Source of the DNA: Isosphaeraceae bacterium
GTDB lineage: Bacteria > Planctomycetota > Planctomycetia > Isosphaerales > Isosphaeraceae
Assembly (NCBI GenBank): GCA_031291845.1
Contig: JARLIH010000075.1
Span: forward strand, 1 to 64,000
Length of the DNA stretch: 64,000 nucleotides
Direction: 5' to 3'
The notes beneath the pieces were generated by a model. It was not told where the DNA came from and did no database searches. It saw nothing but the letters and a program-made list of their open reading frames with translations. The position numbers were made by a program, and so were the translations under genes. Within the stretch, counting starts at the first letter, position 1, and each line of letters starts with the position of its first letter. This document shows, in pieces, positions 25,181 to 33,224 of this stretch.

Positions 25181-27529
25181 ATGACTCGCAGAACGACCGG
25201 ATTGGCCGTCGCGCTCGGCCTCGGCCTGGCCGCTCCCGCAGCGGCAGCGCCTCCGAGCATCGGCGGGACGGCTCCCCTCGGCGCACAGAAGGGGACGGTC
25301 ACTGAAGTCGCGATCAACGGCGGCAACCTGGCCGGTAATCCTCAGTTGATTGCCCCGTTTCCGTTCACGCTCGCCAGCCCGGCACCCGCCGATTCCAACG
25401 TGGGGACTTGGAAGATCAAGCTGCTGGTGGACCCGAGCACGGCGATCGGGGTGTACCCGATACGCGTGAAGACGGACGATGGGCTCTCGAATCCCTTCCT
25501 CTTCGCGGTCGGCCAGTTGCCTCAAGTGGCCGAGAAGGAAGAGAATAGTACGTTCGAGTCGGCCCAGGTGGTTCCTTCGCCGGTGGTGGTCGAGGGTCAG
25601 ACGGCGGGGAACGACGTCGATTTCTTCAAGTTCCCGGGCAAGAAAGGGCAGAAGATCGTTGTCGACGCGCAGTGTGCCCGGATCGGCTCCGGAGTCGACC
25701 CGACGATCCGCCTGACGACGGTGAACCACACGTATGTGGCGTCGGCCGACGACTCGCTCGGTCTCCTGACCGACGCGCGCCTCTGGGTCGTGCTGCCGGA
25801 AGACGGCGACTACGTCGTGGAACTGTCCGACTCGCGCTACCAAGGTGGTGGCCGGCCCGTGTACCGACTCGTGATCGGCCCGGTGCCCATGGCGGAGGAG
25901 CTGTTTCCGATCGGCGGACGTCAAGGCGAGACGGTCGGCCTGGAACTGCGCGGCGGGACGCTCCCGGACATGCGAATTGGTGCTGCAACGGTGAAAGGCG
26001 CGCCGGGCTCGGAGGTTTTCCCCGCGCGGATCACCAATCAGATGCTGGGCATCTCGGCACCCGGGGAGCCGGTCGTCGAGATCGAATCACTCGCCCCCCT
26101 CTCGGTGAGCGAGGTCCCGGAGCTGCGCGAGGCGATCGGCACGTCGACACCCACCCGTGGCGCTGCCCCCGTGGTGTTCAATGGCCGTATCGATCCCAAG
26201 GGGGACGACGACCTGTTCGTGCTGGCGGTCACCCCGGGCCAGAAGCTACACATTGAGGTCGAGGCGGCCGACGTCGGTTCCGCCCTCGACGGAGTATTGC
26301 AAGTGCTCGGTGCGAACAACGCGGTGCTGGCGACGGCGGACGACACCACGATCCCCGCGACGGGCAAGAAAGGGAAAGGTGCGGGCATCGTGTCGCCCGA
26401 CCCGACCCTCGACTTCACGGTGCCGGCCGGGCTGAACGAAGTCTCCCTGAAGCTTCGCGACCTTGAAGGACGCGGGGGCACGGGCTTCCCCTACCGCATC
26501 GTCGTCGCGCCGAGCGGGCCGACCTTCGAACTCGCGCTCAACGACCCGCAGATCAGTATTCCCAAGGGCGGCTCGGCCTTGGTGGGCGTGACGGTTGTCC
26601 GAAAGGATTACGGCGGCCCCATCACGCTCAACGTCAAGAACCCGCCGGCCGGCGTCGTGGTGCGCCCCGGGACGATTGCCGATGGGCAACTCGTCGGGGC
26701 GTTCAGCGTCTCGGCCGCGCCCGACGCCGCGTTCGGCGTGGCCCTTCTCGACGTGGTTGGCGAGGGGAAGGGGCCGGCGGGACCGATCGTTGTGCCGGCT
26801 GAGAAGGCGATCGTGTTCGCCCAGCAGGGAGCCCCGCCGGCAGTTCTCCCGACCAACACGGTCACCCAGCACGGTCTTGCCGCCGCGCCCGCGCTGCCGA
26901 CGCCGATCGTCCTCGACGCCCCGTCCGCTCCCGTGGAAATCGCGCATGGGCTCGGCGGCCCCGTCACGATCAAGGCAACCCGGACGGCCGGGGCGGACAC
27001 TGCGCTCGCGATCACGACGCTGCCGCTGCCGCCGGGTGTCACGGTCCCGGCCGCGAATATTGCAGCGAAGGCAGGCGACGGGGCCGTGACGGTGAACGTC
27101 GCACCGGAGGCGCCACTCGGGCTCGTCACGGTCGCCCTCGTTGCGAAGGGCAAAGTGAACAACGTCGATCTCACCCTGGCCGTACCCGCCGTGACGCTGA
27201 ACGTCGTCCGGCCCGCGAGTCTCGAAATGGCGGCCCCCGCGCTCGAGGTGAAGGCGGGGGCAACGTTCGAGCTCAAGGGCAAGGTGGTTCGGAAGGGACC
27301 GTTCAAGGAGCCGGTTACGGTCAAGATTAACGGTTTGCCTGCCGGATTGAAGGCCGACCCGGTGACCGTGGCTCCCGAGTCGACCGAGTTTACCGCCAAG
27401 GTCGTGGCCGATCCGAAGGCCGCGGCGGCGACGGCCACGGCGAACGTCGTACTCGCTTACCAGGTCAACAAGAAGGATTACCCGCCCGCGCCGGTGTCCC
27501 TCGCTGTCAAGGTCCTGCCGGCGAACTGA
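25181..27529 (+). CDS. Secreted protein with bacterial pre-peptidase (PPC) domains
   Basis: 782 residues. Signal peptide to about residue 23 (GLAVALGLGLAAPAAAAP). An IPT/TIG-like N-terminal segment (GGTAPLGAQKGTVTEVAING) precedes two PPC-type jelly-rolls, recognisable by NDVDFFKFPGKKGQKIVVDA and DPKGDDDLFVLAVTPGQKLH. The C-terminal half is a series of Ig-like strands rich in Val/Pro/Lys (GPITLNVKNPPAGVVVRPG and similar). There is no catalytic domain. The protein is likely periplasmic or cell-surface and structural or binding. It is followed 42 bases later by the cytochrome-WD40 gene, a common planctomycete pairing, so the two may form a complex. Confidence 0.88.
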   Translation: MTRRTTGLAVALGLGLAAPAAAAPPSIGGTAPLGAQKGTVTEVAINGGNLAGNPQLIAPFPFTLASPAPADSNVGTWKIKLLVDPSTAIGVYPIRVKTDDGLSNPFLFAVGQLPQVAEKEENSTFESAQVVPSPVVVEGQTAGNDVDFFKFPGKKGQKIVVDAQCARIGSGVDPTIRLTTVNHTYVASADDSLGLLTDARLWVVLPEDGDYVVELSDSRYQGGGRPVYRLVIGPVPMAEELFPIGGRQGETVGLELRGGTLPDMRIGAATVKGAPGSEVFPARITNQMLGISAPGEPVVEIESLAPLSVSEVPELREAIGTSTPTRGAAPVVFNGRIDPKGDDDLFVLAVTPGQKLHIEVEAADVGSALDGVLQVLGANNAVLATADDTTIPATGKKGKGAGIVSPDPTLDFTVPAGLNEVSLKLRDLEGRGGTGFPYRIVVAPSGPTFELALNDPQISIPKGGSALVGVTVVRKDYGGPITLNVKNPPAGVVVRPGTIADGQLVGAFSVSAAPDAAFGVALLDVVGEGKGPAGPIVVPAEKAIVFAQQGAPPAVLPTNTVTQHGLAAAPALPTPIVLDAPSAPVEIAHGLGGPVTIKATRTAGADTALAITTLPLPPGVTVPAANIAAKAGDGAVTVNVAPEAPLGLVTVALVAKGKVNNVDLTLAVPAVTLNVVRPASLEMAAPALEVKAGATFELKGKVVRKGPFKEPVTVKINGLPAGLKADPVTVAPESTEFTAKVVADPKAAAATATANVVLAYQVNKKDYPPAPVSLAVKVLPAN

Positions 27530-27571
27530 CCCCCAACACACCGCGCACTCACCACGGGGAGAACCGCTCCA

Positions 27572-28993
27572 ATGTCCCGATCGCTCTTGCGCACTTCTTT
27601 GGTGCTCCTGGGAGTCCATAGCGCCGCCTTGGCCGATGAGCCCAAGAAGCCCGCGGCCGAGCCCGCCAAAGCGGTCGCCGGCGTGAGCTTTATCAAGGAC
27701 GTTGCGCCGATCTTCGTCCAAAACTGCATCGCCTGCCATAACCCCAAGAAGGGGGAAAGTAAGTATGTCATGACGACCTTCGCCCAACTCGCGAAGGGTG
27801 GGCAGCAGGGGGAAGGCGTGACGCTCGAGCCGGGGGACCCGGACGCGAGCATGCTCGTCGAGCTCATTCGTCCCGACGGCGCGCCCCGGATGCCTTACAA
27901 GCAAGATCCGTTGCCTGCTGACAAAGTGGCGATCATCGAACGCTGGGTGAAGGCGGGTGCAAAGTACGACGGCGGAGCGCCGACCGAGGAATGGACCGTG
28001 GTGCTGCGCAGGAGTACGCCGGTGGCGATTCCCGAATCGTACCCGGTGACCGTGCCGGTTACAGCACTCGCGTTCAGCCCGAACAACACCGAGATCGCGG
28101 CGTCGGGCTATCACGAGATCACGCTCTGGAAGGCTGCCGACGGCGCGCTGGATCGCCGTCTGCAGGGACTTGGAGAGCGAGTCTACGACATTGCGTTCAG
28201 CGCTGATGGGAAGTGGATGGCCACGGCGAGCGGCGACCCGGGACAATTTGGCGGTGTCAAACTCTGGTTGGCCGAGGCGAACGGCGGTGGCAAGCCGGTT
28301 CGCGACCTGCTGGAGAGCAATGACTGCGTCTTCGCTGTGGCGTTCAGCCCCGACAGCAAGAAGCTCGCGGCGGCGGGGGCGGACCGTGCGATCAGGGTCT
28401 GGGACGTCGAGTCGGGCAAGGAGCTGGCTGTCATTGAAGACCACGCTGACTGGATTTTTGACATCGCGTTTAGCCCCGACGGCACCCGGCTCGCCAGCGC
28501 GAGTCGCGACAAGACGAGCAAGGTTTTCGACGTCGTCAAGAAGGAAGCCGTCGTCACCTTCCCGGGGCACGCCCAGACGGTTTACACGGTCGCGTTTGCG
28601 TCGGACGGCAAGTCGGTCTTCTCGGGCGGCGAGGACAACTCGATCCGAAACTGGATTCCGGACCAGGACGGCAAACAGGTCCGCCAGATCGGCGGCTTCG
28701 GCGGGCCCGTGTTCAAGCTGCAGCTCACTCCCGACGGCAAGGAGATTATCGCCTGCGGCTCGGACAAGACGATTCGCATCTTCACCGCCGCCACGGGAGC
28801 AGCGGTGCGGACGCTGCAAGGGCACAACGACTGGGTTTATGCCATCGCCCTCTCACCCGACGGTAAGACCGTTGCGTCGGGAAGCTGGGACGGTGAGGTA
28901 CGACTCTGGAACCTGGCCGATGGCAAGCCGATCCGGACGATCACGGCTGCGCCCGGTTTCAAGCCGGGCGCGACAACGCAGGCAGCGAAGTAA
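27572..28993 (+). CDS. Cytochrome c-like domain fused to WD40 repeats, secreted
   Basis: 473 residues. Signal peptide RTSLVLLGVHSAALA. Haem motif CIACH (C52, C55, H56) in a PSCyt1-like domain (VSFIKDVAPIFVQNCIACH, ending RMPYKQDPLPADKVAIIERW). It is followed by about seven WD40 blades such as YDIAFSADGKWMATASGD, VFAVAFSPDSKKLAAAGADR, FDIAFSPDGTRLASASRDK, YTVAFASDGKSVFSGGEDN and YAIALSPDGKTVASGSWDGE. The arrangement suggests a periplasmic haem protein with a propeller for partner binding. Electron donor and acceptor are unknown. RBS GGGGAG lies upstream of ATG 27572. Confidence 0.92.
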   Translation: MSRSLLRTSLVLLGVHSAALADEPKKPAAEPAKAVAGVSFIKDVAPIFVQNCIACHNPKKGESKYVMTTFAQLAKGGQQGEGVTLEPGDPDASMLVELIRPDGAPRMPYKQDPLPADKVAIIERWVKAGAKYDGGAPTEEWTVVLRRSTPVAIPESYPVTVPVTALAFSPNNTEIAASGYHEITLWKAADGALDRRLQGLGERVYDIAFSADGKWMATASGDPGQFGGVKLWLAEANGGGKPVRDLLESNDCVFAVAFSPDSKKLAAAGADRAIRVWDVESGKELAVIEDHADWIFDIAFSPDGTRLASASRDKTSKVFDVVKKEAVVTFPGHAQTVYTVAFASDGKSVFSGGEDNSIRNWIPDQDGKQVRQIGGFGGPVFKLQLTPDGKEIIACGSDKTIRIFTAATGAAVRTLQGHNDWVYAIALSPDGKTVASGSWDGEVRLWNLADGKPIRTITAAPGFKPGATTQAAK

Positions 28994-29054
28994 CCAGACG
29001 CCGGGCAACCCTCGCGGGCACTTTCAAGACGGGCGTTGGCGGAATTCACGCTAT

Positions 29055-29126
29055 GGAGTGCGGTGGCTTGCCACCGCTTTCCACCCTGGACGCTGTCGGA
29101 AAGCGGGGGGCAAGCTCCCGCGCTCC
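29055..29126. repeat. Inverted pair of REP-like palindromes
   Basis: Copy A (29055-29082) contains the perfect palindrome GCGGTGGCTTGCCACCGC (29060-29077). Copy B (29098-29126), read on the minus strand, aligns to copy A at roughly 24 of 28 positions with one extra base. The two copies face each other across 15 bases, in the gap between convergent genes. Head-to-head REP pairs of this kind are the typical form mobilised by REP-associated tyrosine transposases; none is encoded in this window. Confidence 0.8.
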
Positions 29127-29192
29127 CAAAGTGCTACTCGTGGACCGATCGTACCCCTTGGTTTAGCGACGCGAATTACGTTTCCGCGTTGC

Positions 29193-30371
29193 TTATCCAA
29201 ATACTTCAGCGACCGGACTGGCATCGCTGACGATCGGGACGTCGGCGCATGCCGCCATTGGCAGGGGGCGCTCGTGGTCGATGCCCAGGCTCTGGTACAT
29301 CGTGGCCAGTAGCTCCGTGGGATGAACGGGGCGATCAACTGGGTACGCCCCGTGAGGGTCGCTCGCCCCGACGACCTGACCGCCACGCGTGCCGCCGCCG
29401 GCGAGTACCGCGCTCCAGACCGAAGGCCAGTGATCGCGCCCTCCGGACGCGTTCAGCCGCGGCGTCCGGCCAAACTCGCCCGTTGCCACCACGAGCGTCG
29501 ACTCGAGTCGCCCCCGCTTCTCCAGGTCGTCGAGCAACGCCGCAAAGGCGCGGTCGAACGTCGGTAAGACGTCGCACGCGTAGTCCTCCAGCGAACTGAA
29601 CGGCCCAGCGCCGTGGCAATCCCAGGTCGTCTTGTTGAAAACGCTCTCGAACATGTTGACCGTGACGAACCGTGCGCCGGCTTCGACGAACCGGCGGGCC
29701 AGCAGGCAATCGCGGCCGAACGCACTTGGGCCATACGCCTCGCGCGTGCGCGCGGTTTCGCGGCCTGCGTCACAGACGGCTGAGTGCGGGTTCGCGTTGG
29801 CCGGAACAAACGGTTCGTGGTGTGCGCCGAGGCAGCCGGCCGACTGACCATGCGCGACGCCGACCCCCGTGTTGCCGATAGGCCCCGGGAGCATCACGGC
29901 GGCCGGGATGCCGTTCCTGCGTCCAAGCAGCCGACTGACCACCGATCCGGCGTGCGGCCCTTCCTCTCCGAGCCGGCAGAGGCGCCCGGTCTGGATCAAC
30001 TGGTGTCCCGTCTCGTGGATGGGGGCGGCCTCGTGGTGCATCGAGCGAATAATGGTCAGCCTGTCCATTCGCGCCGCCGACCGAGGCAGGTGCTCGCAGA
30101 GATGCACGCCCGGGACGGCCGTGGCGATTGAGCCAAACGGTCCTCGAATCTCCGCCGGCGCGTCGGGCTTCGGGTCCCAGGTGTCGAGCTGGCTCGGGCC
30201 ACCGACGAGCATGAGCAGAATCACCGCGCGATCGTCATGCGCTGGACCGGCGAAGCTTCGGTCGGGGTGGAGCAGGGACCAGCCGGCGGCAGCCAAGGTT
30301 CCGGTCCGCAGAAAATCGCGACGGTCGACCAGAGCACCCGCAGATGCAACTCCGAATTGCGGTGATCCCAT
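29193..30371 (-). CDS. DUF1501 family protein, Tat-exported
   Basis: 392 residues, shorter than the other two copies in the window. Twin-arginine leader VDRRDFLRTGTLAAAGWSLL (about 17-36). DUF1501 landmarks: VILLMLVGGPSQLDTWDPKP, EAGARFVTVNMFESVFN, VVATGEFGRTPRLN and GRDHWPSVWSAVLAGGG. It is exported, probably periplasmic, with unknown activity. No DUF1553 partner is adjacent; the nearest secreted redox protein is the convergent cytochrome-WD40 gene. Upstream lies a 417-base divergent gap containing an imperfect inverted repeat close to the start codon. Confidence 0.93.
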   Translation of the reverse strand: MGSPQFGVASAGALVDRRDFLRTGTLAAAGWSLLHPDRSFAGPAHDDRAVILLMLVGGPSQLDTWDPKPDAPAEIRGPFGSIATAVPGVHLCEHLPRSAARMDRLTIIRSMHHEAAPIHETGHQLIQTGRLCRLGEEGPHAGSVVSRLLGRRNGIPAAVMLPGPIGNTGVGVAHGQSAGCLGAHHEPFVPANANPHSAVCDAGRETARTREAYGPSAFGRDCLLARRFVEAGARFVTVNMFESVFNKTTWDCHGAGPFSSLEDYACDVLPTFDRAFAALLDDLEKRGRLESTLVVATGEFGRTPRLNASGGRDHWPSVWSAVLAGGGTRGGQVVGASDPHGAYPVDRPVHPTELLATMYQSLGIDHERPLPMAACADVPIVSDASPVAEVFG

Positions 30372-30394
30372 CAGCTTCCTCCTGCTACGAGGAC

Positions 30395-30450
30395 CATGTT
30401 ACCCGCCAAGCCGGTCCGGACCACGCGGGTCTGCGCAATAGGGTAACGTG
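30395..30450 (-). promoter_or_regulatory. Imperfect inverted repeat near the DUF1501 start (possible operator or leader structure)
   Basis: Ten-base arms with 9 of 10 complementary positions flank a 10-base perfect palindrome at 30413-30422. It lies 24 bases upstream of the minus-strand start at 30371, so it could be a repressor site or a hairpin in the mRNA leader. This is seen only as symmetry; there is no family match. Confidence 0.3.
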
Positions 30451-30575
30451 CTCCGCGATTAGACCATACGGCTTTATGGCCCGTTTTCCTGACCATCGCC
30501 CATTTTCTGGGGGATATCCATGGCCGTTCCGGGACTGGTTAGGAGAAACACCTGGCGCGCAACTCTGGAGGGCCG

Positions 30576-30593
30576 GCCACAGGAGCCTGTGGC
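30576..30593. repeat. Short perfect palindrome, REP-like
   Basis: Stem GCCACAGG/CCTGTGGC with a 2-base loop, preceded by GGGCCG. It is similar in size and layout to the palindromes at 29060-29077 and 22506-22522, but has a different core. Confidence 0.6.
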
Positions 30594-30788
30594 ACCTTGT
30601 GCTTTAGGTAAATTGGCGCGAACGTGAGGCTTTTGCGTTCCGAGCGAGGGAAAGACTCAAGACATTAGTGCGAGGCTGAAGAGCCCGGTCCGATAAGGTC
30701 AGTAACAAATGGCTGTGGAGGATGCCAGCTCGGACCCACGCATGAGGCGGGGTCTTCCTCCGATCCGTGCCAGGAGGGCGTTGCGGCC

Positions 30789-32399
30789 ATGAAAATACGG
30801 GTCTCCGCGCTCTTGATCGCCGCTGCCGCGGGCATCGCAGCGCCCGAATGCGCGATCGCTCAGGGCCCGACGTTTGATAGCTCGCTCATGGCACGACCGG
30901 GGGGGGCGGGGTCCTCGCTCGGCGCTGCTCCGGGATCGGGAGCCAACACGTTGGGAAACTCCCCCGGCGCGGGTGCGAATTCGCTCGCTCCGCCGCCGAC
31001 ACCAGGAGTTTTCGGCGGGCGGCCGGGAACCTCGACCACCCGCGTCTCGCCGTCGATTACGACACCCAACGGCATGGAAGGGGCCAATGCCCCGACCGGC
31101 GGCATCGCAGCGCCCAGGCCTCAGCCGACGCCACCGGTCGCCCGTTACGGCTCCTTGGAATTGGTGGAAACCGACGACGAGGGGCCTCCCAGCGGTTTGA
31201 CCCTCGACCAGGCGATCGACCGCGCTGTGCGCGACAACCTCGACCTGCGTTCCAAGTTCATGGAAGTTCCCCAGGCCCAGGCGGATATCCTCAACGCAAG
31301 CCTACGCGCCAACCCCGTCTTCTATGCCGACGGCCAGCTCGTTCCCTATGGCAACTATAGCCGCGCACGCGCGGGCGGCCCCACGCAGTACGACGTCAAC
31401 ATTTCCTACCCTCTGGACTTGTCGCGCAAACGCAAGGCGCGTGTGGTCTATGCCAACACGGCCAAGCAAGTGATCGAAGCGCAATACCAAGACGCGGTCC
31501 GAATGCGGATCGACGACGTGTACGCGGCGTTCGTGGACGTCCTTGACGCGCGGCAGACCTTACGGTTCTCGCGCAAGAGCGTGGACGGTCTGACGACCCT
31601 TTTGCAGAAGACGGAGTTGCTCTACAAGAGAGACCAGGCGACCCGCGCTGACGTGAGCCGGGTCAGCGTGCAACTGAGCCAAGCGCAGGTCGGGTTGCTC
31701 GACGCCGAAGAAATGCTCCGACAGAAGAAGCGCTCGTTGGGAACACTGCTCAACCTGCCGCCTCAGGAGGCCGAGCAAATCGAGGTGCGGGGATCGATCG
31801 ACGATGACGTCGAAGGTCTTCCTCCCGAGAACGAGCTGATCAGCGCTGCCCTCGCCGTCCGCCCTGACTTGGTGTCGTACCGCCTGGGCGTCCAGAGTGC
31901 CGAGGCGAACGTGCGGTTGCAGCGAGCGAACCGCTTTTCGGACGTTTACGTCCTCTATCAGCCTTACACCTTCCAAAACAACCAGCCCTACGGCATCAAG
32001 AGCGCCACGTCGTGGGCCCTCGGCGTCACCGTTCCGCTCCCGGTCTACAACCGCAACCAAGGGGGAATCGAACGGGCGCGAATGAACGTTACCCAGACTC
32101 AGATTGAACTGGCGAGTCTCCAGCGTCAGGTGATCACCGACGTCCAGCAGGCGATCAAGGAATATGAAGTCACGCGCCGGATGGTGCATCGCATCCGGGA
32201 GGAACTGTTGCCGAACGCCATGCGAGTGCGTGACGATACCTACCGCCTCTACATCGGCGGCGAGGTAAATGTAATCATTTACTTAAACGAGCAGAAGAAC
32301 TTCAACGACACGGTCAAGCAGTACACCGACACGGTTGTCCGGCACCGCCGGAGCATGCTGGCCCTGAACACCGTGCTGGCCCAGCGGATGCTCCCTTGA
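30789..32399 (+). CDS. TolC-family outer membrane efflux protein
   Basis: 536 residues. Signal peptide to about residue 24 (ALLIAAAAGIAAPECAIAQG), then a low-complexity Gly/Pro/Ser linker (about 30-110). Two OEP repeats follow: LTLDQAIDRAVRDNLDLRSK and ALAVRPDLVSYRLGVQSAEA mark the start of each half, NVSYPLDLSRKRKARV-like strands mark the beta-barrel, and long heptad-like helices (for example LQRQVITDVQQAIKEYEVTR) form the tunnel. It would be the outer-membrane channel of a tripartite exporter or CusC-like metal/RND system, but no pump or adaptor is in the window. AGGAGG lies 12 bases before ATG 30789. Confidence 0.9.
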   Translation: MKIRVSALLIAAAAGIAAPECAIAQGPTFDSSLMARPGGAGSSLGAAPGSGANTLGNSPGAGANSLAPPPTPGVFGGRPGTSTTRVSPSITTPNGMEGANAPTGGIAAPRPQPTPPVARYGSLELVETDDEGPPSGLTLDQAIDRAVRDNLDLRSKFMEVPQAQADILNASLRANPVFYADGQLVPYGNYSRARAGGPTQYDVNISYPLDLSRKRKARVVYANTAKQVIEAQYQDAVRMRIDDVYAAFVDVLDARQTLRFSRKSVDGLTTLLQKTELLYKRDQATRADVSRVSVQLSQAQVGLLDAEEMLRQKKRSLGTLLNLPPQEAEQIEVRGSIDDDVEGLPPENELISAALAVRPDLVSYRLGVQSAEANVRLQRANRFSDVYVLYQPYTFQNNQPYGIKSATSWALGVTVPLPVYNRNQGGIERARMNVTQTQIELASLQRQVITDVQQAIKEYEVTRRMVHRIREELLPNAMRVRDDTYRLYIGGEVNVIIYLNEQKNFNDTVKQYTDTVVRHRRSMLALNTVLAQRMLP

Positions 32400-32461
32400 G
32401 TGGCCGGCCGGCACGACGATTTGCGCGGGCGCAGGGGATCCCAAATGGCGAGGAGGCGGGC

Positions 32462-33178
32462 ATGGCTCGACGGATACTGAAGGCGGCACGTCCGGCCGTG
32501 GATCGGTGCGAGATTCGGCTGCTCCCATCGGGCATCCTCGCGGTAATGGCGAGCGCAAGCTCCGCGCACGGCCATTACCCCATCTCCACGACGTCCATCG
32601 CGCTGCCGACGAACCAGGGACCGCAAGGCACCAACCTCGCGCTGACGCCTACCGGTACGCCCACCGCGAAAGAGTTGCGTCACGAGCGGTTCAAGGCGAC
32701 CTTTGTGGGGACGTACACGACAGGGCCGGGCGACTTCAGCAGCGAGGCGATGCGCACGCGCATCAAGGGCGCCGGTGGGTCAAACACGATCCTGCACGGA
32801 GACCTCCAACTTCTGGTGGTGACCCCGAAGGACCCGTCGACGCCACTGGGCGGAACGCTTGTCATCTTTGACCGAAATATCAACTCGAACAGCGCGCTCG
32901 GGCTCGACCTCACTGCGCCACAGGCGAACGTGGATGCCGGCGGACGGCCGAACGTACTTTCGGTATCGCTCGACGCCAACACAAGCTCCGGCCTCTATGT
33001 GGAGGGCTACGCGACGGGGACCGTCAACATCACGTATATGCCGAGCGGAAAACCGGGTCCGCAGGGATTCAGCCAGGGTAAGGCGATCGTGCGCATCAAC
33101 GCGCAAGTCTACACGTCCGCCGTCGACTTTATCCTGGCAAATGCCAATATCGATCCCGGTCCGGCTGGTAAGGCGTGA
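32462..33178 (+). CDS. Hypothetical secreted or surface protein with divergent planctomycete N-terminal motif
   Basis: 238 residues from ATG 32462. The N-terminus ILKAARPAVDRCEIRLLPSG resembles the 'RPxLExLExRxLLS' motif of planctomycete surface proteins, with substitutions. It is followed by a hydrophobic segment and ASSAHGHYP. The body is beta-rich: RFKATFVGTYTTGPGDFSSE, LQLLVVTPKDPSTPLGGTLV, TGTVNITYMPSGKPGPQGFS. No enzymatic motif is seen. It starts 62 bases after the TolC-like gene on the same strand and may be co-transcribed, possibly as an exported cargo or unrelated surface protein. The function is unknown. Confidence 0.72.
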   Translation: MARRILKAARPAVDRCEIRLLPSGILAVMASASSAHGHYPISTTSIALPTNQGPQGTNLALTPTGTPTAKELRHERFKATFVGTYTTGPGDFSSEAMRTRIKGAGGSNTILHGDLQLLVVTPKDPSTPLGGTLVIFDRNINSNSALGLDLTAPQANVDAGGRPNVLSVSLDANTSSGLYVEGYATGTVNITYMPSGKPGPQGFSQGKAIVRINAQVYTSAVDFILANANIDPGPAGKA

Positions 33179-33200
33179 GGGGCCTGAGCGGGGAGATTGG

Positions 33201-33224
33201 TAGGGCCGTCCATTGCCCGCCCTA
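33201..33224. repeat. Palindromic element related to 9158-9181
   Basis: Outer stem TAGGGC/GCCCTA around a partly mismatched centre, 22 bases after the stop at 33178 and between convergent genes. The ends are identical to those of the palindrome at 9158-9181, so both may be copies of a dispersed element acting as terminators. Confidence 0.55.

Larger units (their letters stand above)
30372..30788. other. Divergent intergenic region upstream of DUF1501 (-) and TolC-like (+) genes
   Basis: 417 bases without a convincing gene. It holds an imperfect inverted repeat (arms CATGTTACCC at 30395-30404 and GGGTAACGTG at 30441-30450), a perfect 10-base palindrome GGTCCGGACC at 30413-30422 between the arms, and a REP-like palindrome at 30576-30593. 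It should contain promoters for both genes, but I cannot assign -35/-10 boxes with confidence. Confidence 0.6.

Noticed and set aside
26246-28825. 859-residue minus-strand open frame
   Set aside because: It is the complement of the PPC and cytochrome-WD40 genes, with Arg/Val/Asp-rich shadow composition.
30590-30605. TGGCAC followed by TGCTT resembling a sigma-54 promoter
   Set aside because: The GG to GC spacing is two bases too short, and the site overlaps the REP-like palindrome.
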